From positions 4,299,442-4,363,441 of the forward strand of contig NC_087392.1 in NCBI RefSeq assembly GCF_963675165.1: DNA of 64,000 nt, read 5' to 3'. Position numbers and translations under genes: made by a program. This document shows, in pieces, positions 52,414 through 62,918 of the stretch (position 1 is the first letter of the stretch; each line of letters begins with the position of its first letter). The notes below the pieces were generated by a model. That model was not told the origin of the DNA and ran no database searches. It saw nothing but the letters and a program-made list of their open reading frames with translations. This stretch comes from Halichondria panicea (Eukaryota; Porifera; Demospongiae; Suberitida; Halichondriidae).

Positions 52414-55400
52414 TGTGGGTGTGTGTGTGGTGTGGGTGGAGGGGGTAAATAAGTGAACAGGTGCTTTTGAGCAAAGTAACAAAGTTAGTCCAACCATGTG
52501 CTGATGGGGCTACATGTGTGCTTATACAATAATGTGAAAGTATGACATAATTGTATCATTGTAAAGGTACGTCTTTGCCATTTAACATCATTTAACGCAT
52601 GCAGACACACACAGAGACACGTACTAGACAGTGAGTGTTCTCCACTGGTGGTGAGGTCCACCGAAGCCTTGGGGCTTTTGCTGGCCATCTTGGCCGCTCG
52701 CTGGGCAAACCGTTTCATCTCCTCCTCACTATAGTTGATCTGCACGGATGATGACAGTCATAAATGTACAGCACACAAATAAACAATATGGAGTTGTAGG
52801 CAGTGCTGTGCCCAGAATATTCAAAGTGATGGCTGCATGTATTCATGTATTTTTAATCCTCATGAGTCATCACAATTTAAAACACTCTATTTTATGTAGT
52901 AAACTAGGCCTTATTGTGTGTCTAGAGGTGGTTAGTACCATCCAACATCGACCTGGTTATAATTACAACAGCTAGTGAAAATTGCTCTGTTTTCTCCAGC
53001 TTGCAGACAATAACATTTTATTACGCTACAACAACAGGACACAGAGTATTATGTATATACAGCACAACTGCACATAATTATTGTTAGAGGCATGCAGTTG
53101 CTTACTTTGAGGAGCTCTGTCTTCTCTAGGATGTGACACCGATCGTCTCTCTGGTTTAAGTTGATGCAACGCCCGAAACTGTCCACAACACAAAAACAAG
53201 GTAAGTAAGTAACATACACTAATCAATGTACGCACAATTGACTAAATACATAAAACGAGTTCTCTTGATCACTTAATTGGTAATATACATAATTATACGT
53301 AAGTAGTCTTAATTAACACCAATCACAACTCAGTGAGGCCTGTTTCTTGAGCTGTAATAAACAGGTGGCCTGCTAACACAAGTTGAAACACACATGTAGT
53401 AGAGCTTTATAGCTTTGTTAAAGATGGTGATGCTTATATACAATGTATACATAAAGGTGGCCAGGTTTCACTGTATCGAGATCACATTCAGTAGTAGCTA
53501 AGTCTACAAACGGACTTGCCACCCATATAGTAGCTACCTCTCTATTGAGACTCCTCTTTAGGTCCTATAGACCACTTATCATGCACTCACTGCTACTATT
53601 AATGCTGAATGCATGAAGTATGGAGGCGGCTATATAGAGTACCAACAAGTTACTAGCACGTACAGTCATTATAACTATACGAATGGTTTGTACAATAATT
53701 ATGTATACCTAGTCGACTTGGACTAAGAACTTGGAAATTACTTTTTCTTTATAAGTATAAGTATGGTATATATGAGCACTGACTGACTGCACGTACCTGC
53801 TCCCTGTTGAGAATAAGTAAGTATCAGAGAGCATGACACTGCCAGTGAGGACACAGTACCAGCAGTCTGCCAAGGCACCGGCTCTGTGGGGGTGGAGAGT
53901 GTGAGTGTGTGTGTGTGGGTGTGTGTGGGTGTGTGTGAGTGTGGGTGTGGGGGTAGTGGCAAGGAAATACGTGTCCTCAAAGCTGAGACAACACACACAA
54001 TACAGTTGTGGAGGGCTCGTGTACGTGTATATGTAGGTCAGCTGCAGGTTATTAGCAGGAGTGCACTCCTGGTATAAGTGATGCGTGAAAGCTAGCTTAA
54101 TGGCTGTGTGATACATCTTCTTACAGCAATACACTTTAAGCTAAATACAATTTAGTTGGAAGTTGAACCAACTCAGTGCCCACCCATTATCTCAAAGAGA
54201 AGTTGTGATAAGGGGGCTATGAGAAGTAGCCACAAACAGGCAGTGTGTGTACAGCGCTATACCAAACTGAAAACTGATTTCTCTGATAATGACAGGAATA
54301 GTTTTATATTACAGACAGGTACTCACTCGTAAAGAATGGTGTCTTTCAGATGCAGTTCGTAGATCAGCCTGTCAGGAACACACCTGCACACAGGGACCAT
54401 GGTTACAATCAATCTACACAACAACACTATCTAACACAATGTTAGTAATACAAAACAATATTGTGCACAATGAATTAGCTTGGAGACAACACAGGGATAC
54501 TATTAGACTAGCTAAATAAATAACAAAAGGAAGGAGCAAACTTGTCTTTGAAACAACTACTCAAGCTAGTGCTACACACACTCAACAGTTAACTAGCCAT
54601 GCAGCACACAGATAGGCTACAAAACAGCAAACAGTAACTGAAGAGCTTTCTTATACTGAGCACCTACCAATATTAAATAAGCTACAAACTTCTCTCTCAC
54701 ACAAAGATGCTCAAGCTGGCTACTAGCAATGCCACACAAGAACACTACTGAAGTGCCGTATAAGTTTGGATCATTATGAATGCATGCACTTCTATATAAG
54801 CAGTCCAGTTTAATCTGTTGGAATTCACAGTTTAGAACAACAGTAACGCAACCTTGATTGCCTTTATCTGCTCCAAAAGGAGATCAGAGGAATTAGCCAA
54901 ATATGGCTGCCAGGTTTTATGAGAATACAATAACTAACTACCTGTTAGAATTAAGAAGCTTGGAAACAGACACTTCCGTAATATCACGTAATAATATCAT
55001 ATTATCAGTTGGGTAATGATCACTACATTAATAGTAAGCATGTTGTTAGACAAATCGTAACTAGTACAAACCACAAAACACAACAGCTGATCAAAACTTG
55101 AAAAAGCTATTCTTGGCCAGCTAACACTAATTAAAAAGTTGAATATTAATTTTGCATGGATACTCAAATCCAAAACAGTACAACAAAGAAAAATCATTAT
55201 TATTGTGCACGATTATGACTAACTACGTATCTAACAGAGCTTCAAAAACAGTAAAAGGAGAGCACCCGCAAATTGGTTTTCAATACATCTGATGAGGGCC
55301 CAGTGTATAATGTAGCTGTACAACTCTGATTATAATTATATCGTTATTATTATTATGGTACATGCTCGTGTGAGGGACTTACTTGAACTGTGTTGAGTCG

Positions 55401-57595
55401 TAGAACTCGAATTCACTCAACTTCTTCAGAGTGTGGCAGATGTAGTCATGGTCCTGGAGGGGAGGGGAGGAGGGGATTGAGTTAAAACATGTAATAGTTA
55501 GATCATGTGAATAGTGTCCCTCAACCCTCGGACATACACACTCAAGTGGTATCTAATTAGCTTCAACAAAACGTTTTCAGAGCAGCAAAAAAACCCACAG
55601 AATATATGCACTTGTTAGTTTAAATGTAACTGTTACATGTACATACGTGAATTGCATAGCATGCAAGTACATTTTATTACAGGGAATTCTACTGGTTCGT
55701 CAACACTGAAATTGTGGTTTTTGTTGAGAAGTTTAGTGTGTTTACAATACAGACGTACACAGGCTCGTATACAGGCTGTCAATATAAACAAAGCACAACA
55801 CATAATGAATATAAGTACATGTATGTACGACACATACACGCACACTCATAGAGCAATATTGTGACCATGGGATCAAAAATGTGAGGAATCTCAACAATAT
55901 TCACGACACTTAACAAAAGGAGAAAAACCACAAGCTATAAATGAATATCTCTACGAACACTGCTATATAGCACTAAAGTGAAAGTGCTGTGCTGGGAAAA
56001 ACAAGGAACAAGCAAGCAAAATAACAGTTGACTGTGTAAGGTGACATTACACCTGAGCTACACAATACATTAGTGTAGCTGTTTCTCTTACAAATGTACT
56101 GTTATTGAGCTAACGGTTTATGGCAAACCAGAAACTATATTCAATATCGGGGTACTTATATATATACTTGTCGAACATCAAGTGAGAAGACCAAAATATG
56201 TATGAAGAACTAACTAATGCACAACAAAGCCATGTGTATATTATGTGCAGGTGTACTATGACCTTGCTCGATACACAAACATTCACACACACACACACAC
56301 ACACACACAGGAACAGCTGCACAGTGAAACACGTGGTATACACAGGGAGGTTCTATAACAAACCATTGAGTGATGGTAGTGTCAGTGGGGTGAGGTAAGG
56401 ACAGGCTCAATAGGGTATGCACAGTAAACAGTGATATTTACATTACCACATAGCGAAACAAACACTGTCACATAAGAAGCCCCAAAATGAGCTTAGGAAA
56501 ACCACTCAACCTTCAGAACAGTTCAGGGGTTGAAAATGTGGCATCCCCTTCAGCAAGCTATATCTACAAACACTAGTTACAGAGATTATCAGGGAGGGGA
56601 CTTTCTAAAGAAATCTCAGGAATTCTCATCTTGTATCACAACAGGAAGACATACATACATAGCTATACCCCATACAGTACTACTACACTACATTAATCCA
56701 TGAAGCCATTAGTTTGTTAGGTGGTGGTACTGCTTCAGTCCATGCTGGATTTGTGTAGCCTAGTCTATAAGGATTCGTTCTTCAAAGCTTGCAACCATGT
56801 ACCAAGGAAACAGAAATACCTCTGCAGTGTGTAATACTTATAAGCTCAATGGACACTTGTATGGGACACAAAAGTCTAAACAAGTCACACAATAAGCAGG
56901 ATAATTAGAGAAGCTTTTCATGCAAATTTGCTAATGTATATCATATTGATACGTGGTAATTACTGGCACTATAATTGAGAGCTAGGGGGATGATGGTTGC
57001 TTGGCAATTATACAGCAAGCACTCCATGTACAGTCACACAACACTGCACTGTAGACCCACAGAGACTATTACAAAGACTACAGTGGAACTTGGTAGGCTA
57101 GACAACCAACAGCCAGACAATCAGAGGGACCACCTCTTACAACTTTGCTGAATTTATACTACCAGGTTGCACTTTAAGAGTACATATGAAACACTTACTG
57201 CACACGCACACGCGCACACACACACGCACGCACGCACACACACACACAGCACACACATACACACAGTGCTTAGGAGAGCGAGACCACACTACTAATGTAA
57301 TAACCAGTCGGCATTATCAATGTGAATGCAGCGCTAAATGCAGCATATTGTGTGTGTTTAGCCTACTGGTTCCGTACAGTACAAAGCCTGCCTAGTAAAT
57401 AATATAATTATATAGTCCACCATCACATGGCAACAATGAGCACACATCTGGTGCCATACATCGACCAGAAACCTGTGAAAGTAGATAGCCAGCTACACAC
57501 ACTTCCCTCACCTCTGGTGTCCTGTCTGAATGCGGCTTCTTGACACAGTCCACAAACCGCTTGGTGAATACTAGGTCTCCCTCCAGTGACATCAT
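37446..57595 (-). CDS. RAPGEF2: PDZ-GEF, Rap guanine nucleotide exchange factor 2/6
   Basis: This factor activates Rap GTPases at membranes and junctions. The 41 exons start 57595-57512, 55453-55383, 54383-54327, 53883-53797, 53178-53106, 52739-52625, 52378-52105, 51599-51370, 51081-51047, 50460-50382, 49711-49680, 49447-49343, 48995-48910, 47966-47894, 47666-47520, 47177-47013, 45092-44985, 44724-44653, 44304-44173, 43955-43908, 43789-43729, 43645-43602, 43424-43316, 43078-43044, 42794-42578, 42332-42175, 41983-41907, 41731-41621, 41524-41467, 41220-41140, 41003-40902, 40502-40403, 40165-40038, 39861-39634, 39389-39255, 38907-38811, 38478-38386, 38304-38263, 38029-37952, 37870-37814, 37492-37446. 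The sum is 4131 nt, or 1376 residues. Domains: first cyclic-nucleotide-binding-like (29-124), Ser-rich acidic linker with VDSDDEE, second such domain (343-516), RasGEF-N (517-631), PDZ (632-726), RA (about 870-981), RasGEF (982-1239; [16 protein letters not shown]), disordered tail ending QAVQ. The vertebrate VSAV PDZ ligand is absent. Order matches the family exactly. Confidence 0.93.
37555..37690. repeat. CAGTGAAACCTG-family foldback repeat
   Basis: It contains ATGAAACCTGGTGG, AGAGGTGGCCTGCTAACACA and ATTATAGAGGGTG. It lies in the last RAPGEF2 intron. A polypurine GTGGGTGG run sits beside it at 37500-37550. Confidence 0.65.
40570..40732. repeat. CAGTGAAACCTG-family foldback repeat, full copy
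   Basis: It starts ACAGTGAAACCTGTCTTTAC and ends ACGGTTTTCACTG; the ends are inverted. It holds CAGCCAGGTTAATGGGGCCC and GCAGGCCACCTCTTTATAAC. In a RAPGEF2 intron. Confidence 0.8.
44380..44520. repeat. Diverged GCAA-family copy, inverted
   Basis: Its reverse complement reads AATGTTTTGCGAATGAGCCA then AACTTTTGCGATCAGGC, matching the start of the copies at 30421 and 60149 in the same order. In a RAPGEF2 intron. Confidence 0.6.
44552..44661 (-). repeat. 55-bp tandem duplication doubling a RAPGEF2 splice donor
   Basis: The units 44552-44606 and 44607-44661 are identical over their visible length. Each contains, on the minus strand, CATTGAGCTG|gtgagc, which is the end of coding exon 44724-44653. 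Use of the second donor would read into a TGA, so the first is the productive site. Confidence 0.9.
45477..46490 (-). mobile_element. Intact Tc1/mariner-type transposase gene in a RAPGEF2 intron
   Basis: A single uninterrupted frame encodes 337 residues and sits between RAPGEF2 exons 47177-47013 and 45092-44985, in the host gene's orientation. An N-terminal helix-turn-helix pair (residues about 15-110, with [14 protein letters not shown] and [14 protein letters not shown]) would bind element ends. The catalytic triad is in place: [18 protein letters not shown], and [14 protein letters not shown] giving the final Glu of a DDE motif. Length and order fit Tc1-like transposases (about 340 residues). 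Clear terminal inverted repeats and TA duplications were not found in the flanks by eye, so the element's limits are unknown. An open frame with all three acidic residues points to recent arrival or selection. Confidence 0.92.
48255..48432. repeat. CAGTGAAACCTG-family foldback repeat
   Basis: It contains CAGCCAGGTTAATGGGCCCC, AAAGTCTCCATAGAATGTGT and ends AACAGGTTTCACTGTGAC. It is in a RAPGEF2 intron, about 180 bp, close to the copy at 40570. Confidence 0.8.
50570..50705. repeat. CAGTGAAACCTG-family foldback repeat
   Basis: It starts ACAGTGAAACCTGTCTAACC and includes AGAGGTGGCCTGCTAACATA and ATTATAGAGGGTGACCTGG. In the RAPGEF2 intron before exon 50460-50382. Confidence 0.8.
51709..51840. repeat. 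TACCGTATA-type foldback, short copy
   Basis: It starts CCGTAGAGCGCGTAATTTTC and ends ATGACCCGCTATACAGTAC, with GTGGGGTAAAATATTCG near the left end. It lies just upstream of RAPGEF2 exon 51599-51370. Confidence 0.8.
52379..52437. repeat. (GT)n microsatellite at a RAPGEF2 splice acceptor
   Basis: A GT-rich run lies directly against the exon ending at 52378. On the transcript strand the acceptor is the last CACACAG of an (AC)n tract instead of a normal pyrimidine tract. Confidence 0.85.
53325..53478. repeat. CAGTGAAACCTG-family foldback repeat, diverged
   Basis: It contains AGGTGGCCTGCTAACACA and ends GGCCAGGTTTCACTGTA. In a RAPGEF2 intron. Confidence 0.7.
55454..57511. other. First RAPGEF2 intron (2.06 kb)
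   Basis: This lies between coding exons 57595-57512 and 55453-55383. It holds (CA)n runs at about 56286-56309 and 57205-57260 and no recognisable exon or foldback. Its size makes it the likeliest place for intronic control sequence, but none is identified. Confidence 0.5.
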
Positions 57596-58187
57596 TAGTC
57601 CCCTCACACACTAGCTCACAAAGCTCCTCAGGCCTCAGATATGCACCTGTCAATTGTTATGTTGCACTGGTTTCCACTGTTTCTTTATGGATGACTTGCT
57701 TTGCTAGCAGACAGAGATACAGTGTCTTCGTGTTTAGGAGCTTTTATTATATAGTACTTGGGTGGCTGTGAAAGGGATCAGGTATAATTATATCAATGAA
57801 GAGTCTTGAGTCACTGATATGGATGTGGAGCTTATTCGGTTTCTTCGATCTTGCCACTGTTTAATTAATACTGATGTCTATTATACGCAAATGCTCTAGT
57901 CAATACTAGTAGACACATCAGAGTCCACAGTTAATGTGTTTAATAATTATATAGACTAGAAAATGGCTAATAAACGGTCCTTGAGTCAATAATTATTCTC
58001 TACATGTACGCTGTACACAGCAAGAAATTATTGTCGTTTAATTAGACAATGACATAAGGATGAGACAACACAAAATGGAAGTAAAAATCTCTTGATATGT
58101 GCAATATTTATCCTGACTAAAGCACCACAGCATAGATCTTAATACTATACAGAGTTCTGATTGTGAAACACATTGACATAATTATAG
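57596..58187. other. Interval between the RAPGEF2 start and the RNF41 stop
   Basis: These 592 bp are AT-rich and have no gene. They should carry the RNF41 3' UTR and the RAPGEF2 promoter, since both genes run on the minus strand. Confidence 0.5.
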
Positions 58188-59141
58188 CTACTCCACACCA
58201 TGTGCGAATATCATCACTAAGCCAGGAGACACAATCATTGCTTCTCCCATATGCTCATTCTCAGAGGCCATTATCACAATCGCTTGCTTCCCGGGAACTC
58301 TTTTAGTGACATACTGCTCGTATCTCCTCCGATTCATCTGTCTAGTTTCCAGTGTGCTCAGTCCAGTAGGCCATCTACGCTCATGGGCATTGGCCATTAG
58401 TTCTGTTAGGAGGTGCGAGGGACACCCACTGTCTCCTAGTGCTCGCTTGATGATGGCTTGCAGAACAGCATCCGGTGTTGAAATCATTCCTCCCCATCTT
58501 CTGACTCGTGCCGATTTAAGAGTTGATAGCCATCGAACTGTTTGGATAGCTTTTTCAGTTTCGTCCGTGTTGCTGAGACTACCACAGACGGAGGTACGCA
58601 TGCTTCGGACTATTTCCTTGAGGATAAGGATTTCACGGTATTGGTCATTTAGTTGTAGCTCAAGATTATCGACTTTGCTGACAAGTTCGTCCACTCGCTC
58701 AGATTTCTCGTTGAGAAGTTTGTGCAGTTCTTGAACACAGTTGTGTTTGGGCACCTCATCTAACGGGACAACTAAACCACACCCTTTATCGCAGGGAACA
58801 GGCCTCTTGGGGTTGAAAAGACACTCATTGTGGTGCGCTCCTAGAGAGTCTAATCTCACTACAGTAGTGCATCCAAAATCTTTGTTATCACATGATATTT
58901 TCAATCGCGAAAGCAAGTTTCTCAATATTCGAGGTGGTTGAATCAAGTCTTCGACAGGTGACACAGGATTTCGATCAACTGGGCATACTTGTTGGTGTTT
59001 GAACCATTCATGAACACAAGAGCCACAAAAGCAGTGCTCACACTGACGGATTTGAACTGGAGACTCGAGAACTTGACCACATATAGTGCACATCAGTTCT
59101 TCATCGACCTCGTCATTAAATCTGGTGATTTCGTAGCCCAT
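58188..59141 (-). CDS. RNF41: E3 ubiquitin ligase NRDP1 (RNF41)
   Basis: A RING-type E3 ligase; in vertebrates it ubiquitinates ErbB3 and BRUCE and acts in receptor sorting and innate signalling. One coding exon gives 317 residues, as in human (317). The RING at 18-56 has Cys18, Cys21, Cys34, His36, Cys39, Cys42, Cys53 and Asp56, the same Asp-ended set as human NRDP1. A TRAF-like zinc region follows (RPVPCDKGCGLVVPLDEVP, about 115-135), then a coiled coil (about 140-185). The C-terminal substrate domain has RWGGMISTPDAVLQAIIKR, AHERRWP and ends VMIFAHGVE. The ATG at 59141 (MGYEITRF) is chosen over 59150 because it matches the family start. The 5' leader is spliced and appears to carry another frame. 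Identity is secure. Confidence 0.97.
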   Translation of the reverse strand: MGYEITRFNDEVDEELMCTICGQVLESPVQIRQCEHCFCGSCVHEWFKHQQVCPVDRNPVSPVEDLIQPPRILRNLLSRLKISCDNKDFGCTTVVRLDSLGAHHNECLFNPKRPVPCDKGCGLVVPLDEVPKHNCVQELHKLLNEKSERVDELVSKVDNLELQLNDQYREILILKEIVRSMRTSVCGSLSNTDETEKAIQTVRWLSTLKSARVRRWGGMISTPDAVLQAIIKRALGDSGCPSHLLTELMANAHERRWPTGLSTLETRQMNRRRYEQYVTKRVPGKQAIVIMASENEHMGEAMIVSPGLVMIFAHGVE

Positions 59142-59196
59142 GATAATCAATCCTAGACACGATCAGCTTTTAGAAGTGAGTCTCATGGCCTCTGCT

Positions 59197-59502
59197 TCAA
59201 TAATCTGCCAAGAGAAATTATTGTCAATGTCCTCCAGAATGAAGAGTTATAAAAACCAAGGTAAGCTATTCCATCTAGATCTAGGTCTAATAATGATACT
59301 TACAGTGAATCATTAGTGAATCAGGATAATGGTGAACCACAATAATTTCTTGTCCAGCGTCTGCAACCAATGATACACGTCGTTTCTGCTCAACGCTTTG
59401 ACCTTTCTGTACAATGTAGACCTTCTGATGGTGCGTCTTACTTAGAATATTCATGACTAGCACATGAGCATGCGCGAAAGTGGTTGCCATAGATACATAC
59501 AT
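59197..59502 (-). CDS. Putative 68-codon upstream frame on the RNF41 transcript
   Basis: A frame opens at 59502 (MYVSMATTF), runs to a donor at 59303/59304 (CACT|gtaagt), and joins an acceptor at 59205 (ggcag|ATTATT). It ends at TGA 59199-59197, giving 68 residues. The RNF41 ATG follows 55 nt later on the same exon. The peptide is mixed in composition (KVYIVQKGQSVEQKRR, AGQEIIVVHHYP) with no signal peptide or known family. It may be a real small protein in a dicistronic transcript, or a long uORF that lowers RNF41 translation. An in-frame Met at residue 5 is an alternative start. Function unknown. Confidence 0.4.
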
Positions 59503-59567
59503 ATTGTGTAAACATAGTACATGTAAATATTAAGTTCCCCCAATAAACCTGTCCAAGGACTGTAATC
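59503..59567. promoter_or_regulatory. Probable bidirectional promoter, RNF41 leader / RSPH3
   Basis: Only 65 bp separate the upstream-frame ATG (minus) from the RSPH3 ATG (plus). No TATA box is evident. The 5' UTRs must be short or overlap. Confidence 0.45.
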
Positions 59568-62500
59568 ATGGCTGCTTCTGTAGTACCACCAACTGCAGAA
59601 GGGAGTGGTACGTACACCTACTCTTCTCAGCCAAGAGCTGTCCAGCAAAGACAAAAGTTCAGAGACCAGTAAGTCCGATACCTTTTTCTGACCATGTGTC
59701 GGTTAAACTTTAATTCTCTACAGGAATCAGTACAACAACATCATGTACGATCATCGCATTGTGAGGGGAAATACATATGCTCTACACACCCTACCAGCAG
59801 TGAGTAAAAGCTATAATTTAAATATGTTACAAGTAGTTGAATATTTACATATAGTAGGCTTTTAGGCATCATAAAAGTGTACAATTTGAAGTGGTGGTAC
59901 TTGCAAAGCTCAAATGTTGTGATACTGCACCTCAATGACTGTGTTCATCTCTTAGTCCTCTCAGCCAGACCCTCTGGAGCTACAGAGGCAGCAAGAGTCT
60001 CGACGTAGAGCTTTGGCCAGGAAGAGAGCACGGGACCAACTGAGACCACGCTCACCAGAGCCAGTGGAGGGCAGGAAGCATATCGAGGTACAGACAGAGC
60101 TCTATCTTGAGGAAATAACAGGTGAGGTCTATATTACTATCGTGTCTGTATTACTAGAATATTTTGCGGGTGAAAAACCTTTGCGAATGAGCCAAATCAG
60201 CAGAAAAGTTGACCCTTTTGCGATCTAACTATTGCGTTCTGGCAAGGATCGTGTTTATTTACAGTGGTGGTTTTGCGGATTTTATTGTTGCGAATTGATC
60301 AACCCTCGCAAAGTTCGCAAATGTTTGATGCTCGCAAAACATTCTAGTAATACGGTAGGTGTAGTAGCGCTTATCGGCGCCATAATAATTATTATGTGCA
60401 TATTATTTTATGCTAATAATCCACTACTGAACCCTAAGGGCATTGGAGAAGAATCTTACAGTAGATGAAAAAGTATTGTTAGAAAAATATAATGTGTAGA
60501 TTACGTGTACCTGATATCGGGTATTACTGAGAATTTTTTATCCTTCTTTCTCTAGATCGAGTTGAGGAGGCTGATATACAGACCCAGACTGATGCATTCC
60601 TGGATCGACCACCTACCCCTCTGTTTGTGCCTGCTAAGACTGGTGTCGATGTCTCCACTCAAATAGCCGAGGGAGATGTAAGTGGCATAGTTTACTGGTG
60701 TACATGTGTATGTAGGTCAGGTCAGTTCTCTCTCAGTCTGTGTATGCCACTGTAGGTTGGTTGGTTGTCCACATTTGAGTTAGAAATAATTATTGCTGTG
60801 CTACTAGTATCAGTATACTAACCTTTTCCTTAGTTTGAGACACATCCCTTTAGGGTTAAAACTGCATGAATCCCACATGCATGTGCATGAATTTTAAATT
60901 CTCATTGTTTTCTCAGCTGTTTGATTTCAACCTTGAAGTGAAACCCATCCTGGAGGTACTGGTCGGGAAGACGGTGGAACAAGCTCTGTTGGAAGTGATG
61001 GAGGAGGAGGAACTTGCCAGCCTCAGAGCTCAGCAGGTGAACTATATCCTAAGCTATTAGTCTCCATTGAATTGACTGTGGAATTATTTTTCACCACGCT
61101 TGTAATAATAGGCAAGTCATGTATTATTCTAATTCACTTCTAAATCTAACAACTCTACGCTTTGTTTTACCAAAAGCTCTATTAGATTGTTCTTTTATGT
61201 TTGGTGTAGCGTGAATTTGAGGAGAACCGTAATGCTGAGGTGGTGGAGACTCAACGACTGGATGAACAAGAGAGACGACGAAGAGAAGAAAAGGTGATTA
61301 TAATTGTCTGTTTCTCTCATTAATGTTTTTATTGCTGTAAATGCATGACTGTTTATTGGGATTATTTGACTCAAGGCAAAGGGTGGGTATTGCATAACAT
61401 AATACATGGGCATGTACATGTACTTTTGAATTGAGTGTGTACTGACCATAATTGTTTCTTTATTTGTTTGTAGGAGCGTCGCCTGCAGCAACAGCGAGAG
61501 GCTCTACTCAAGGAGAAAGAAACAGCCGAGAAGATTGCTGCAAGGGCCTTTGCACAAAGCTACCTTTCTGATTTAGTGCCATCTGTGTTCAACACACTCA
61601 AGGAGCATGGGTTCTTCTATGACCCAGTGGAAAGAGGTACAAGTCCTATAATTAGGATCATTGAAGCAATACTCGTATAGCAAAGAGCAACTCTTACTGA
61701 TACCTGCAGTGTTAGTGTATACCTTAAAATGTCAGAGGTCAGACGTTGCTTCTTAATAATAGGTGGTTCTACTAAAACTAGTCTTTCAAGTGGCCTAGAA
61801 TCCAGGCTAGGTGGCTAGGTTTTGACCCCCATTAGAAACTTTTTCGTCAAGGCAGCTGCTACTTTGAGAGATTAGAATATTAAGGGTGACGCATATCTGT
61901 AGGGTCTAGGGTCGCCTTAAATTGATTTAACCTACTCAGTATTGCATGTTCATCCCTGCAGAGGTGGAGACAGTGTTTATGCCTTGGCTCATGGATGAAG
62001 CTTTAAAAACCCTCGAAAAGACTGTTCTAGCAAGAGCCATGGTTGATGGTAAGGTTTAAATTGTTACGTTGGTTTTATTGCAATACACCTCTCTCTTATA
62101 CAGTGATTATCCGTGATATTATTGCCAAGCGTGTTGGTGTCCCTGTGTCCAAGCCCTCCACCCCCGAACACTCTGAGAACACCGTCACTGAGGCTGAACC
62201 CACCAGTGAAGAGGGAACTGCACCCAAAACAGGTGAGTCTCATACTGATTTAAATAAGAGTCCTATATAGCTGTTGTGTTAACTTGTAACTGTGCTTGTT
62301 GTTTAATGTATCATGAATATCTTCATTGCTAAATTAAGTAATTACAATTTAAGTAGTGGGTTTTTACTTGCAGAACCTCTTGAGAAAGTGTTTGGAGAGA
62401 AAGATGACTCCACTCCATCTCAGCCACCTGCAACTGATTCTGAGGTCCAACCAACTGTTGATCCCCCACCAGAGACTACCCAAGCTCCTGCTGAAAGTAC

Positions 62501-62918
62501 TGAACCCCCTACGAATGAAGCAACTGTCAAGCCACCCGCTGACCCTCCAAGTGATCCACCCGCTGAGCCACCAAGTGACCCACCCACTGAACCTCCAAGT
62601 GACCCACCCACTGAACCTCCAAGTGACACACCCACTGAACCACCCAGTGACTCAGCCGCTGAACCTCCAAGTGACCCACCCACTGAACCACCCAGTGAAC
62701 TTCCAAGTGACCCACCCACTGAATCTCCAAGTGACTCACCCGCTGAGCCACCCAGTGACCCACCCACTGAACCTCCGAGTGATTCAGCCACTGACCCACC
62801 CACTGAGCCAGCTCCAGCTGAAGACAAAATTGAAACATTGGGAGAGCCTACAGAAGCTACAGAGCAGCCTGTAACTGAGGAGACACCTGCTACTGAAACT
62901 GAAGAAAAAACTGATTAA
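59568..62918 (+). CDS. RSPH3: Radial spoke head protein 3
   Basis: This is an anchoring protein of radial spokes in the 9+2 axoneme, known in Chlamydomonas and vertebrates as an A-kinase anchoring protein at the spoke stalk base. Exons are 59568-59668, 59724-59799, 59956-60121, 60556-60677, 60917-61036, 61210-61293, 61474-61636, 61962-62048, 62104-62232 and 62374-62918. The sum is 1593 nt, or 530 residues. The family core is highly conserved: MYDHRIVRGNTYALHTLP, RPRSPEPVEGRKHIEVQTEL, QTQTDAFLDRPPTPLFVPAK, LFDFNLEVKPILEVLVGKTV, EEEELASLRAQQ, the Glu/Arg-rich helix, and AARAFAQSYLSDLVPSVF. After about residue 390 the sequence is lineage-specific and ends in a Pro/Ser/Asp/Glu/Thr repeat. Its presence implies motile cilia or flagella. 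It is head to head with RNF41. Confidence 0.96.
60149..60356. repeat. GCAA-rich foldback family, full copy in an RSPH3 intron
   Basis: It is bounded by TGTATTACTAGAATATTTTG and CATTCTAGTAATACGGTA, the inverse of each other. It is nearly identical to the copy at 30421-30623, so this family was recently active or recently amplified. Confidence 0.85.
62530..62814 (+). repeat. In-frame 24-bp tandem repeats in RSPH3
   Basis: About eleven copies of an eight-residue unit of the form PPSDPPTE, with variants PPAE, SAAE, TPTE and LPSD. Long Gly/Ser-rich frames on the opposite strand here are by-products of the repeat. Confidence 0.95.

Noticed and set aside
57423-57653. Alternative RAPGEF2 start frame (MTGAYLRPEE...)
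   Set aside because: It is in a different frame from the exon that continues into the conserved first cyclic-nucleotide-like domain; [10 protein letters not shown] joins in phase.
58306-58734. 142-codon plus-strand frame opposite RNF41
   Set aside because: It is a shadow of the conserved NRDP1 C-terminal domain.
62420-62838. Long Gly/Ser-rich and Val/His-rich frames antisense to RSPH3
   Set aside because: They arise from the 24-bp coding repeat read backwards; no splice or start context supports them.
37446-62918. A functional cluster of ciliary genes
   Set aside because: RSPH3 and katanin relate to cilia or microtubules, but RAPGEF2, RNF41 and the propeller do not; adjacency alone does not support a module.
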